From Qipengyuania vesicularis (GTDB lineage: Bacteria; Pseudomonadota; Alphaproteobacteria; Sphingomonadales; Sphingomonadaceae): a DNA stretch of 64,000 bases. The position numbers and the translations under genes were made by a program. Each line of letters begins with the position of its first letter. Within the stretch, counting starts at the first letter, position 1. Under the pieces are notes generated by a model that was not told the DNA's origin, searched no databases, and saw only the letters and a list, made by a program, of their open reading frames with translations. The DNA is taken from NCBI RefSeq assembly GCF_019711415.1, contig NZ_JAIGNJ010000002.1, positions 186,001 through 250,000 on the forward strand, read 5' to 3'. Positions 1 through 7,808 of this stretch are shown here, piece after piece.

Positions 1-119
1 CGAAATCATAGGATTACGAACGTCGTTGGACGATTTTTCTTACCGGTTGGTGGGGATCGAGCCGTAGTCCGCAGATTAGGGGATGCACCATTTCGCAGCT
101 TGGATAGCTGGCGACGTCG

Positions 120-1130
120 ATGACTGCATTGCGATCCGTCGAGACTCTGGCCGATCCAGCCTGGCTGGCTCATCGCTATGATGTGCGCAACGATGCGATC
201 CAGTTTGTCAGACTTCCGCGTGAAGCGCGCAAGAATGCCAGCTTCCTGTACGATCAGGCACTTATCGATTCTGCACCCAGCAAGTCCGTTCCGCGCAGCG
301 AACTCGCTTTTGACGGCATCACTCCGGTGCCGGTCCATTTGATAATGCACTCCGGGCTTGCGGGCTCGACATTGCTCACCAAGGCGCTCGACATCGAGGG
401 TGTTGCTACCACTTTCAGCGAGCCGCCGATCCTGACCGATCTCATGTCCCTGAAATTGGCCAACCGGGGATCCAGGGAAGTGTCCGAAAGGATACGATCC
501 GTATTGCGAATCCTGGCGCGACCGTTCGAGCAGGGAGAAGTCGTGGTTCTCAAGTCTGGTGCCGTCGGCAACGCGCTGGCAGGTGACATACTTTCCAATT
601 GGTCCGAAAGCCGCGCGTTGTGCCTGCAATCCCCGCTCACCATTTACCTTGCTTCAGTTGCGAGAAAGCGCACTGCAGGGCGTGTCTGGGGGCGACAGTT
701 GTTCAGCACGCTGGCCAGCGCACAGATGACGTCCCTCGGTTTCACGTCGAAAGAGCTGTTCGCCCAGACCGACCTGCAGATTACCGCGCTGGCTTGGCTG
801 GCATTGCATCGCGAAATGCAGGCAGCGCTCTCGCGTTTCCCGGGCCGTGTGGTGGCGCTCGATAGCGAGAAGCTGCTCAACAGCCAGGAAGCCTCGATAG
901 ACGCGATCGGCAAGTTCCTCTCGCTTGATTACGACGCCGAGCAAGTGGTGGCGAACCCGATCCTTCGGCGGCACTCCAAGACTGGCGAAGATTTCGACAG
1001 CCACAAGCGCGCACGCGAGCTCGACGAGACATTTTCGATCCATGGTGAGGAAATCGACCTGGTCACGCAGTGGATCGTCAAAGTGGCCGAGGCGCAGGGA
1101 ATCGTCCTCGACCTCCCCAACCGGATCTAG
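120..1130 (+). CDS. Putative sulfotransferase-like P-loop protein
   Basis: A 336-residue soluble protein. Around residues 76-90 it has a glycine/serine-rich turn (MHSGLAGSTLLTKAL) that resembles the 5'-phosphosulfate-binding loop of PAPS-dependent sulfotransferases, followed by a helix and an acidic stretch with FSEPP, as in bacterial sulfotransferase-like proteins. The C-terminal half is helical, ending near the HSKTGEDFD segment common in that superfamily. No signal peptide or membrane segment is visible. The start is the first ATG in frame; its ribosome binding site is weak. It stands alone, convergent with the next gene. Whether it transfers sulfate is unknown: the loop match is partial, and it could be another P-loop fold enzyme. 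Confidence 0.6.
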   Translation: MTALRSVETLADPAWLAHRYDVRNDAIQFVRLPREARKNASFLYDQALIDSAPSKSVPRSELAFDGITPVPVHLIMHSGLAGSTLLTKALDIEGVATTFSEPPILTDLMSLKLANRGSREVSERIRSVLRILARPFEQGEVVVLKSGAVGNALAGDILSNWSESRALCLQSPLTIYLASVARKRTAGRVWGRQLFSTLASAQMTSLGFTSKELFAQTDLQITALAWLALHREMQAALSRFPGRVVALDSEKLLNSQEASIDAIGKFLSLDYDAEQVVANPILRRHSKTGEDFDSHKRARELDETFSIHGEEIDLVTQWIVKVAEAQGIVLDLPNRI

Positions 1131-1142
1131 CATCGCTCGCAA

Positions 1143-1586
1143 TCAGCTGCAGGACCAAGGCAAGGGCGCCATGTCGGGCTCGACCCACGACTTGCGTGCC
1201 TCGGGTGAGAACAACTGTTCGCGGGACCAATGGGCCAGTATCCAATCTGAGCGACCATAGGGGCCCACCATTAGCTCCGCCAAAGCGGCTGCTAGCGGTC
1301 TATCCATCTCTCCCGACCCGGGCACGAATCCTGCAGCGCCCAGCGACGCGATGGTGATCGTGTGATGATAGCCCGAAGTATCGGTGTTCGGCGTACCATG
1401 CGCTTCGTTGAGCGCTATAATGATCGTACGAAAGGCCTCCGAGTTGCTGCGGTCGGGCCGGTGGCGAAGCATCCACAACGCAAACGCGAAGTGTGCCTCA
1501 TGCGTCCATTCGGCATGCGGCAGGGTCCTGTCGAGCACGCGTGTCGCGAGCTCCTCGAAATGAGCATCTGTGGGAAAATCGGTCAT
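1143..1586 (-). CDS. Uncharacterised histidine-rich protein
   Basis: A 147-residue protein of unknown function. The start ATG at 1586 is preceded by GAGAGG at a suitable distance; the longer open frame would run through a terminator hairpin and is unlikely. Visible conserved-looking features are WTHEAHFAFALWMLRH near residues 26-41 and NEAHGTPNTDTSGYHHT near residues 60-76. Both are rich in His and suggest a metal- or phosphate-binding helical protein, of the uncharacterised bacterial family that shares a WTHxAH...NTxTSGYHxT pattern (recognised from memory only). It is convergent with the upstream sulfotransferase-like gene. No signal peptide is seen. Confidence 0.7.
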   Translation of the reverse strand: MTDFPTDAHFEELATRVLDRTLPHAEWTHEAHFAFALWMLRHRPDRSNSEAFRTIIIALNEAHGTPNTDTSGYHHTITIASLGAAGFVPGSGEMDRPLAAALAELMVGPYGRSDWILAHWSREQLFSPEARKSWVEPDMAPLPWSCS

Positions 1587-1621
1587 GTCATAGGTTCCTC
1601 TCGCGGATACCCGACCGACAC

Positions 1622-1647
1622 GAAAAACCCCGCCGGCCGGGCGGGGT
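1622..1647 (-). terminator. Rho-independent terminator
   Basis: On the minus strand, a GC-only stem (GGGG CGG paired with CCG CCCC, seven pairs, loop of about five bases) is followed directly by five Ts. It lies between the S24 repressor gene and the next minus-strand gene, so it probably ends transcription from the repressor and separates the two units. Confidence 0.8.
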
Positions 1648-1809
1648 TGCATTGCTGTGTGGTCTGATCGTGAGCGCGTCAGCACACAGGCGCAGGGCAA
1701 TCCGCCGCCGATATGGTCGGGCGAGATTGTTGCGTCATGGCAATGACAGTTGCGTGGATCATGGATCCATGCTGCGCCGCAGGAAGAGGGCTGTCAAGCT
1801 GAGGACGCG

Positions 1810-2448
1810 CTAGATCCGCCCGCCCTTCCATACCACCCGCCCGATGACCTCCACTTCCTCGCGCGCCAGTTCGATCGGCGCGTAGGCATCGTTTGCGCTG
1901 ATCAATGCGATGCGGCCGGGCGCACTGGCCTGCACCTGCTTGACGTGCAGCGCGTCGCCGATCCGCACGACATGGATGCCCTCGCCAGCGCGCTTGTGGC
2001 GATCGACGAAAATCTCGTCGCCGCTGCGCAGGACCGGCTCCATGCTGTCCCCCTCGACCCGGATGGCAGTGAGGTCCGCGCCTTCCAGACCCATTTCGCG
2101 CAACCACCGGCGCGAGAAGCGGAAGCTATCGAAGGAAATTTCCTCAGCTGAGAACGCTCCCGGGCCCGCCGATGCGTCCAGAGCCAGCCGAGGGACCGCG
2201 ACAAAGCCATCCGATTCGCGCGGCCTTCCCAGCTGCGGATCGGCACCCAGTTCGACCTCGTCGACCCCGAAGAATTCAGCCAGCTTGCGCCGGTCCGCCT
2301 CCTCCAGCTTGCGCGGGCTGCCCTTGCGCACGAATTGCTGCAAGTAGCTGGGATTACGGCCCAACATGGATGAGAGAGAGGACAGGCTCGTGCGACTTTT
2401 CTCGGTCAATTCGACCAGCCTTGCACGCTCAGGGGTCATGTCCGCCAT
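1810..2448 (-). CDS. S24-family (LexA/CI-type) repressor with N-terminal HTH
   Basis: A 212-residue regulator. Residues about 15-60 form a helix-turn-helix region (SLSSLSSMLGRNPSYLQQFVRKG, then a segment ending in FFGVDEVEL). The C-terminal half is a peptidase S24 domain with the catalytic serine in VEGDSMEPVLRSGDEIFVD and the partner lysine in ALHVKQV. Such proteins are DNA-damage-responsive or phage-like repressors that cleave themselves, or simply dimerise through the S24 fold. The start ATG at 2448 has AAGGAA upstream and is preferred over a TTG two codons earlier. It is divergent from a small HTH-like gene, with paired TCCTA...TAGGA boxes between them, which suggests autoregulation. Confidence 0.88.
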   Translation of the reverse strand: MADMTPERARLVELTEKSRTSLSSLSSMLGRNPSYLQQFVRKGSPRKLEEADRRKLAEFFGVDEVELGADPQLGRPRESDGFVAVPRLALDASAGPGAFSAEEISFDSFRFSRRWLREMGLEGADLTAIRVEGDSMEPVLRSGDEIFVDRHKRAGEGIHVVRIGDALHVKQVQASAPGRIALISANDAYAPIELAREEVEVIGRVVWKGGRI

Positions 2449-2521
2449 CCTCAATTCCTTCCTTCGCTACCCACCCAGGTGATCCAAATCGGGACCGCAA
2501 GCAGGAGCTGAGCGAGAAAAT

Positions 2522-2556
2522 TCCTATAGCATAGGATTTTTCCTAGACAAGTAGGA
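2522..2556. promoter_or_regulatory. Paired palindromic operator-like boxes
   Basis: Two inverted repeats lie back to back in the divergent intergenic region: TCCTATAGCATAGGA (2522-2536) and TCCTAGACAAGTAGGA (2541-2556). The segment TAGGATTT recurs exactly 20 bp apart, two helical turns. Placement between the S24 repressor gene and the small HTH-like gene suggests operators for the repressor. Binding is inferred from position and symmetry only. Confidence 0.55.
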
Positions 2557-2627
2557 TTTGGACTGGAACGTATCGGGAACACGGCGAGCGATTCGCCGCA
2601 CGGATACAGCCATGGGGAGCAGTGAAC

Positions 2628-2840
2628 ATGTTGATCCGCAGCATCGAGAAATTCCTTCGCGCACACGATATGCCACCGACAAAATTCGGGCGACTGGCCG
2701 CGCATGATCCGCGCTTCGTGCTCGACCTCAGGATGGGCCGCGAGCCGCGCAGCCAAACCGAGGCGCGCATTCGCGGCTTCATGACCGGTTTCGACGCGGC
2801 CTCATCGGCTGCCACGAAGGAGGCGCTCCATGTCCTGTGA
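2628..2840 (+). CDS. Small helix-turn-helix-like protein
   Basis: A 70-residue protein. ATG at 2628 has GGGGAG eight bases upstream; an in-frame GTG six bases earlier is too close to that site. The motif PPTKFGRLAAHDPRFVLDLRMGREPR (residues about 17-42) has the look of a compact HTH of the type seen in small Sphingomonadales DNA-binding proteins, in which a helix follows KFGRLA and a basic recognition helix ends in GR. It is divergent from the S24 repressor and overlaps the next gene by 11 bases, so the two downstream genes are probably translated together. The function is inferred; it may be an accessory regulator. Confidence 0.65.
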   Translation: MLIRSIEKFLRAHDMPPTKFGRLAAHDPRFVLDLRMGREPRSQTEARIRGFMTGFDAASSAATKEALHVL

Positions 2841-3183
2841 AACGAAACCTCCCCGCCCTCCCCGTTCGCGCCGTTCTTCCAGCGACAGGGTTAGGCAGGC
2901 GATCACCGTGCTTGCCGAGCATCAGGGACAGGTGATCACGCACACCGAGAAGGCCTGGGCGAGCATCACCTTCGCCGGCACTCGCCACTCGATCGCCCTG
3001 CTTTTTGCCGGTGAAGAAGCGGTCGAAGCAGGAGAGCGCTTTGTCGCCACCCTGCCCGACCACGAGTTCGCTATTCCCGGCCAGCTGGTGGCCGACGCGG
3101 GCGTTGTCGAGGTGGAACACCGCCTCTCCCCCAACCCTCGCATGGTGGTGCAATGCGACCTGCTGCTTCTGGAGGATGCGTGA
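2830..3183 (+). CDS. Conserved hypothetical protein
   Basis: A 117-residue protein with a proline- and arginine-rich start (KPPRPPRSRRSSS) followed by a compact alpha/beta segment (HQGQVITHTEKAWASITFAGTRHSIALLFAG, then GQLVADAGVVEVEHR and a C-terminal strand VVQCDLLLLEDA). No catalytic motif, signal peptide or membrane segment was recognised. Its start lies inside the end of the preceding small HTH-like gene, implying translational coupling and a shared role downstream of the S24 repressor region. It ends one base before the convergent dehydrogenase gene. Function unknown. Confidence 0.7.
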   Translation: MSCETKPPRPPRSRRSSSDRVRQAITVLAEHQGQVITHTEKAWASITFAGTRHSIALLFAGEEAVEAGERFVATLPDHEFAIPGQLVADAGVVEVEHRLSPNPRMVVQCDLLLLEDA

Positions 3184-4122
3184 CTAGTATCCCGCCTGAA
3201 GATCCATCTGCGGCTCTACCGCTTCGCCCTTGTGCCAAAGTTCAAGGTTCTCGACGAAGCGATCGGCACTGCGCTGGAACATCTTCGTCTGCGCTCGGCC
3301 CGACAGGTGCATGGTGATCTGCGCGTTTTCCAGCTCCCATAGCGGGTGATCTTCAGGCAGCGGCTCGGGGTCGGTGACATCGAGCAGGGCGGCCTCGATG
3401 GTCTTGGCCTTCAGCGCCTCGACGAGGTCGTCCTGCTTCACCACGTCACCGCGCGCGATATTCACCAGCACCGCATTGGGGCGCATCGCGGCGAGTTCGG
3501 CAGCGCCGATCATGTGACGGGTTTCCTCGGTCGAGGGAACCGCCAGCACAACCCAGTCGAACTCGCCCAGCTTTTCGCGCCATTCGCCGGGACGTAGTGC
3601 GCCCTCGCCGCCCGAGCGGCGCACGGGAATGACCTTCATGTCGAAGGCCTCGAGCCGGGTCTTGATCAGCCCGCCGATCGCCCCGAGGCCAAGCAATAGC
3701 ACGCGCTCGCCTGACAATTCCCGCTTGCCCGGACTGTCGAGCAGCCATTCCTTGCGCTCCTGCGCGCGCACGACCTCGCGATAACCCTTCGCATGAGCGA
3801 GCATCAGCATGACGACATATTCGGCGATGGTGATGGCGTTGATGCCCACGCCATTGGTCACCGTGACGCCGCGATCGTGAAGCACGTCGAGCGGCAGGAA
3901 ATCGAGCCCCGCATAGATCGAATTGAGCCATTTCAGGCCTGTCGCCGCATGCGCGATCTCGATCATCGGCTCCTTCTCGTTGAGGTCGAACCAACCGATC
4001 TCGGCCTCGGGCGCCATCTCCAGCGCCTGCTCCTTGGTCATGAACCACAGCGGCTCCACCCAGTCGGGCAGGCGCGGCTCTACCAGCGGGCGGATCAGGG
4101 CAGACATCACGGCTTTGGTCAT
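3184..4122 (-). CDS. D-isomer-specific 2-hydroxyacid dehydrogenase
   Basis: A 312-residue NAD(P)-dependent dehydrogenase. The Rossmann fingerprint GLGAIGG lies near residues 147-153, and the conserved catalytic arginine is in VNIARGDVV. The catalytic acid is in DVTDPEPLPEDHPLW and the histidine in ITMHLSGRAQT. Family members reduce 2-oxoacids or oxidise D-2-hydroxyacids in the cytoplasm; the substrate cannot be told from sequence. The HLSGR stretch replaces the more usual PHIAG/PHVAG, so it is a divergent member, possibly glyoxylate/hydroxypyruvate reductase-like. It is divergent from the oxygenase gene with only 14 bases between starts. Confidence 0.9.
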   Translation of the reverse strand: MTKAVMSALIRPLVEPRLPDWVEPLWFMTKEQALEMAPEAEIGWFDLNEKEPMIEIAHAATGLKWLNSIYAGLDFLPLDVLHDRGVTVTNGVGINAITIAEYVVMLMLAHAKGYREVVRAQERKEWLLDSPGKRELSGERVLLLGLGAIGGLIKTRLEAFDMKVIPVRRSGGEGALRPGEWREKLGEFDWVVLAVPSTEETRHMIGAAELAAMRPNAVLVNIARGDVVKQDDLVEALKAKTIEAALLDVTDPEPLPEDHPLWELENAQITMHLSGRAQTKMFQRSADRFVENLELWHKGEAVEPQMDLQAGY

Positions 4123-4136
4123 CTAGCGTCTCTCCA

Positions 4137-4784
4137 ATGGCAGCCCATGACGAACCCGAAGCGATTGCGCCCGTCAAGCCCGCGCATGTGCCGCTACTGG
4201 TCGAGGACGGCTTCATGGGCGCGCAATTTTCGGCCGAACTTTGCGCCTTGGCAGTGGCCAATGAGGCGGCATTCAAACGCGCGGTGGTGACCCGCCCGAC
4301 TGTCGAGCGCGAACTCGACCTGGCCTCGCGCCGGTCGTTCACCTTCGAGGGCGATCTGGGCGGCTTGGGCGCGCGGTTCGTGGAGCGCGTCGCGGAGGCT
4401 GGCGTTTTCGCAGCACTGGGAATGGAGCCGGTCGCAGAACCCCATCACGAATTCCTCCTGTCGGCCCACCGCGACGGCGATTTCTTCACTCCGCACACCG
4501 ATGTGGTGGTGAGCGGCGATCGCGCCTTCCTCGGCTATGACCGGCTCGTAACGCTGACCTATTACGCGCATCTCCCGCAGGCGCGCTTCGAAGGCGGCGA
4601 GCTGGTCCTGCACGGGCTGTTCGGCCACGGTGAGCCGGAGGTGATCGAGCCCAGGAACGACCGGCTGGTGGCTTTCCCCAGCTTCGCACCGCATGAGGTC
4701 CGCAAGGTGGTGCAGCCCGATGCGCCCTTCGCCGAAGCGCGGTTCGCGCTGACCTGCTGGCTGGGGCGGAATCTCGCCGACTAG
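4137..4784 (+). CDS. 2-oxoglutarate/Fe(II)-dependent oxygenase (prolyl 4-hydroxylase-like)
   Basis: A 215-residue protein with the double-stranded beta-helix iron site of this superfamily. The proximal HxD is H120-T121-D122 in FFTPHTDVVV, the distal histidine is H186 in FAPHEVRKV, and the oxoglutarate-binding arginine lies about 15 residues further on in ARFALTCWLGR. The arrangement fits prolyl-4-hydroxylase-like enzymes. The protein or small-molecule substrate is unknown. The ATG at 4137 is so close to the divergent dehydrogenase start that both promoters must overlap coding sequence. The end overlaps the convergent membrane-protein gene by four bases. Confidence 0.85.
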   Translation: MAAHDEPEAIAPVKPAHVPLLVEDGFMGAQFSAELCALAVANEAAFKRAVVTRPTVERELDLASRRSFTFEGDLGGLGARFVERVAEAGVFAALGMEPVAEPHHEFLLSAHRDGDFFTPHTDVVVSGDRAFLGYDRLVTLTYYAHLPQARFEGGELVLHGLFGHGEPEVIEPRNDRLVAFPSFAPHEVRKVVQPDAPFAEARFALTCWLGRNLAD

Positions 4785-5137
4785 GGCCGGAAAGCGCTCC
4801 AGGCGACGAAGGCGAGAAACGGGAGGCCGGCAAGATCGACAACCGCGATGCGCTTGAGCGGCGCCGGCGATCCGGCAAGCCAGTATAGCGCGAGGAAACT
4901 GAGCATGCTGATGCCCACGACCAGCACGGCAAGTCGGCGACCTTCGGGTACGAACGCTGCCCAGAGGCATGCGACGAAGACCGCAAGGAACAGCGCGGCT
5001 CGGTGCTGCATAAGCAGGAACAACGGGTTGTCAGCCGCCAGCCCGTAGAGCGTTGTCAGGGTCGCTGGACGGAAGAAAGCCAGCGCGGGCAGCGCATGAA
5101 TCGCCGCGAGTGCGAGCCAACAAATAGGTTGCAACAT
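4781..5137 (-). CDS. Small integral membrane protein, function unknown
   Basis: A 118-residue hydrophobic protein with about four predicted membrane segments: CWLALAAIHALPALAFF, LMQHRAALFLAVFVACLWAAF, LAVLVVGISMLSFLALYWLAG, and a C-terminal DLAGLPFLAFVAWSAF. No catalytic motif is visible. A perfect 8-3-8 inverted repeat spans its start codon, so a regulator or RNA hairpin could control initiation. It lies downstream of cysS on the same strand, 30 bases away, and may be read through from it. Function unknown. Confidence 0.72.
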   Translation of the reverse strand: MLQPICWLALAAIHALPALAFFRPATLTTLYGLAADNPLFLLMQHRAALFLAVFVACLWAAFVPEGRRLAVLVVGISMLSFLALYWLAGSPAPLKRIAVVDLAGLPFLAFVAWSAFRP

Positions 5138-5144
5138 GCAACCT
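5126..5144. repeat. Perfect inverted repeat spanning a start codon
   Basis: The 19-base sequence AGGTTGCAACATGCAACCT is an 8-3-8 palindrome. The start codon of the minus-strand membrane-protein gene (ATG, 5137-5135) starts at the inner end of one arm. It could be an operator or an RNA hairpin that hides the start codon. Confidence 0.6.
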
Positions 5145-5167
5145 TATTATCAGCTAGCTCGCCAAGA

Positions 5168-6643
5168 TCAAGCCAAGTTCCACTCCCAGCCCAGCGGATC
5201 GCCATCCATCACCTCGACGCCCTTCGCGGCAAGGCTCTCGCGGATTGCGTCGCTGGTGGCGTAATCCTTGGCGATTTTTGCTTCCTTGCGGCGGAAAAGC
5301 TCGGCCTCGATCTCGGCCTCGGTGATTTCGGCGGACTTGGGGCGGATGCGCAGGTCCTCGCGGGAGAGGTTCTCGAGGTCCAGACCGAGCACCTTGTCCA
5401 TTTCCGACATGGCCGAAAGCACACAGTCGGGATCGATCTTCTTGAGCGAGAGCACATCCTCGAATGCCGTCAGCGCCTCGGCCGTGTTGAGATCGTCGCT
5501 GACTGCATCGCGGAATCGCTCCACCGGCTCGCGCGTCTTGGGATGACGCTCCCAACTGTCGGCATGCCAGTCGGCCGCGTGGCGTTCCTCCTGAAGTGCC
5601 TTCCAGCGCCCTACCGCCATCACCATACGCTTGAGCCTCGTGAGCGCTGCCCCCAGCCCATCCCAGCTGAATTCCAGCTCGCTGCGGTAATGCGCCTGGA
5701 GGCACATCATGCGGTAGGCGAGCGGGTGGTAGCCCTTGTCGACCAGCAATTGCAGCCGAAGGAACTCGCCGGAGCTCTTGGACATCTTGCCCGAGCGTTC
5801 GACGAGGAAGTTGTTGTGCATCCAGATGCGCGCGCCACTGTTCTCGGCTTTGCCAAGCCCGCCGGTGCAGCAATAGGCCTGGTTTTGCGCGATCTCGTTG
5901 GGATGGTGGATCTCGCGGTGGTCGATCCCGCCGGTGTGGATGTCGAAAGGAAAGCCGAGCAGTGCCTCGCCCATCACCGAGCATTCGAGGTGCCAGCCGG
6001 GCGCGCCCTTGCCCCACGGCGAATCCCATTCCATCTGCCGCGTCTCGCCTTCGGGCGTCTTTCGCCAGATCGCGAAGTCGGCCGCGTTGCGCTTGCCTTC
6101 CAGCCGTTCGATCCGGCCTTCACCCTCCTCGGTCACGGCACGCGCGAGCTTGCCATAGTCCTCGATGGTCGAGACATCGAAATAAAGGCCGCTGTCGAGC
6201 TCGTAGCAGTGCTTGTCGGCGATCCGCTTGCCCCACTCGATCATCGGCTCGACATATTCGGTGGCGCGTGGGTGCTGCTTGCCGGTGATGTTCAGCCGCG
6301 CAAGATCGCGCTCGAAATCTTCCTGGTAGAATTTGGCGATGTCCCAGGCCGAGCGGCCTTCCTTGGCCGCCATCTTCTCCATCTTGTCCTCGCCCTCGTC
6401 CGCATCGGAGGTGAGATGGCCGACATCGGTGATGTTGATCACATGGGTGAGGTCATAGCCCTTCCAGCGCAGCACTCGCCCCAGCGTGTCGGAAAACACA
6501 TAGGCGCGCATATTGCCGATATGCTGGTAGTTGTAGACCGTCGGCCCGCAGGAATAGACGCGCGCCTCGCCCGGATGGACGGGAGTGAAAATCTCGATCT
6601 CGCGGGTGAGCGAGTTGAACAGCTTGAGCGGCGTGTCGGTCAT
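5168..6643 (-). CDS. cysS: Cysteine--tRNA ligase
   Basis: Class I aminoacyl-tRNA synthetase that charges tRNA-Cys in the cytoplasm. Visible family marks are CGPTVYNYQHIGNMRAYV near the N-terminus (zinc-binding Cys and HIGN signature), the second zinc site in GAPGWHLECSVMG with HTGGIDHREIHHPNEIAQ, and the KMSKS loop in RSGKMSKSSGEF. The 491-residue length is slightly longer than the common 460-470. ATG 6643 (MTDTPLKLFNS) is chosen because homologues begin at this position; an in-frame TTG at 6679 would put its upstream signals in a dispersed repeat. It is the last clear housekeeping gene of the fsa-cobT-nitroreductase run. Confidence 0.97.
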   Translation of the reverse strand: MTDTPLKLFNSLTREIEIFTPVHPGEARVYSCGPTVYNYQHIGNMRAYVFSDTLGRVLRWKGYDLTHVINITDVGHLTSDADEGEDKMEKMAAKEGRSAWDIAKFYQEDFERDLARLNITGKQHPRATEYVEPMIEWGKRIADKHCYELDSGLYFDVSTIEDYGKLARAVTEEGEGRIERLEGKRNAADFAIWRKTPEGETRQMEWDSPWGKGAPGWHLECSVMGEALLGFPFDIHTGGIDHREIHHPNEIAQNQAYCCTGGLGKAENSGARIWMHNNFLVERSGKMSKSSGEFLRLQLLVDKGYHPLAYRMMCLQAHYRSELEFSWDGLGAALTRLKRMVMAVGRWKALQEERHAADWHADSWERHPKTREPVERFRDAVSDDLNTAEALTAFEDVLSLKKIDPDCVLSAMSEMDKVLGLDLENLSREDLRIRPKSAEITEAEIEAELFRRKEAKIAKDYATSDAIRESLAAKGVEVMDGDPLGWEWNLA

Positions 6644-6685
6644 GGGTGGCGCAATGGCGATAGCGGGCGCTGCGGTCAATTCCTG

Positions 6686-6783
6686 TCATTGCGAGGAGCG
6701 AAGCGACGCGGCAATCCAGCTTCAAACGCATCCGCATATTGCGACATCGGGAGATGGATTGCTTCGCCTGCGGCTCGCAATGA
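6686..6783. repeat. Dispersed palindromic repeat element with about 30-bp inverted ends
   Basis: A roughly 98-bp element. The left arm (6686-6719, beginning TCATTGCGAGGAGC) and the right arm (6755-6783, ending CTCGCAATGA) are imperfect inverted repeats, both carrying the internal GCAATCCA/TGGATTGC block. This form (TCATTGCGAGGAGCGAAGCGACGCGGCAATCC...) is recalled as a common dispersed non-coding repeat in Sphingomonadales genomes. It sits between the nitroreductase stop and the cysS start, where it could form a long RNA hairpin. Confidence 0.75.
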
Positions 6784-6795
6784 CGGGACGAGAAA

Positions 6796-7470
6796 TCAGT
6801 CCCAACCCTCCCAACGCACGACTTCATCTAGGGGCGCGCGCTTCACGTCGAATGTGTTCACCGGCGCATCCGCATCGCGGTAGCCGATGGCCATGCCACA
6901 GAAGAAGATGTGGTCCTCGGGAATATCGACCACCTCGCGGATTTGCGGAGAATAGACCGCCCAGGCCTCCTGGAAGCAGCAGTCGAGCCCTTCCTCGCGA
7001 AGTAGTAGGGCGATGGTCTGGAGCCACATGCCGATATCGCTCCACTGCGGAGGGCCCATGTATTTGGGCGTGTGGACCAGCATCAGAACCGGCGCACCGA
7101 AAGCGCGGAAGTTCTCGGCGAACCACATGAGGCGCTTGCCCTTCTCCTCGCGGGAGATTTCGAGCGCACCGTAAAGGTCCTCGCCCACGCCGAACCGGCG
7201 CTGTTCATAGGCGCCGTCGAGCTCGGGCGGGTAGATATGATATTCGGGCTTGTGGGCATCGCGGCCCTTGGGGAATTCCTGCGCGATCCGTGCGAAAAGC
7301 GCCTGCATCGGCTCTCCGGTGAGGATGATCCCATGCCACGGCTGCGTGTTCCCGCCAGAAGGCGCCCGCTGCGCTTTCTCGAGCACGCGGGTGAGCGTCT
7401 CGCGGTCGACCGGTTGGTCGGTGAACTTGCGGATCGAGCGGCGGGACTGGACGGCTTCGGTGGGGGTCAT
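6796..7470 (-). CDS. Nitroreductase family flavoprotein
   Basis: A 224-residue FMN-dependent oxidoreductase. RRSIRKFTDQPVDRETL at the N-terminus and RAPSGGNTQPWH (residues about 36-47) are the FMN- and phosphate-contact signatures of the NfsB/NADH-nitroreductase superfamily. A C-terminal FFCGMAIGYRDADAPVN segment is also typical. It presumably reduces nitro compounds or quinones with NAD(P)H; the natural substrate is unknown. ATG 7470 overlaps the stop of the lipoprotein gene in an ATGA arrangement, while ATG 7476 two codons upstream is an alternative. It belongs to the cobT-lipoprotein run; it lacks BluB-specific features that would tie it to cobamide synthesis. Confidence 0.92.
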   Translation of the reverse strand: MTPTEAVQSRRSIRKFTDQPVDRETLTRVLEKAQRAPSGGNTQPWHGIILTGEPMQALFARIAQEFPKGRDAHKPEYHIYPPELDGAYEQRRFGVGEDLYGALEISREEKGKRLMWFAENFRAFGAPVLMLVHTPKYMGPPQWSDIGMWLQTIALLLREEGLDCCFQEAWAVYSPQIREVVDIPEDHIFFCGMAIGYRDADAPVNTFDVKRAPLDEVVRWEGWD

Positions 7471-7808
7471 TCGCATCGAAGGATTTCCATGTCTGAACCA
7501 TTTATTTGGAGACGACCTTCAGGGCCGTAGCCATATCCAAACCCCGCAGTGTAATAGCAAGCATCAGCTGCGTGAATTTGATCGCGCCATTTCCAAGACA
7601 CTCTCGGCCCTCCCTCACCCGAAACGCGTGCCGTGAACTTCGTCGCCTGTCCCGCTTCAAGGTCGTCCAGATACCAAACGTCACCACCAGCAGCGACCTG
7701 AATGGAAGATATCCTATCGTCAGTTCCGTTGATTATCGTGAGGTCGCTTATCGACGAGCCGCAAGCGGCTATCGTTAGCGCCAGCGGAAGGATCAGAACA
7801 CGCCTCAC
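7467..7808 (-). CDS. Putative lipoprotein
   Basis: A 113-residue exported protein. The N-terminus [15 protein letters not shown] is a short lipoprotein signal with a lipobox ending at Cys16, so the mature protein would be anchored to the inner or outer membrane. The mature part has no domain I recognise; it is aromatic- and glycine-rich near its end ([15 protein letters not shown]). Its GTG start overlaps the cobT stop as GTGA and its stop overlaps the nitroreductase start, so all three genes are likely translated as one coupled unit. Function unknown. Confidence 0.75.
   Translation of the reverse strand: MRRVLILPLALTIAACGSSISDLTIINGTDDRISSIQVAAGGDVWYLDDLEAGQATKFTARVSGEGGPRVSWKWRDQIHAADACYYTAGFGYGYGPEGRLQINGSDMEILRCE

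Noticed and set aside
1-119. Single CATAGGATT half site resembling the S24 operator
   Set aside because: Only half of the palindrome is present, and the distance to the first gene is not matched by any second box.
1679-1762. 27-residue minus-strand ORF before a terminator, possible leader peptide
   Set aside because: No ribosome binding site, no run of regulatory codons, and the downstream gene is not a biosynthetic one. The hairpin is more simply the terminator of the S24 gene.
5003-6883. 626-residue open frame opposite cysS
   Set aside because: Entirely antisense to a certain gene and runs through the dispersed repeat; no recognisable protein features.
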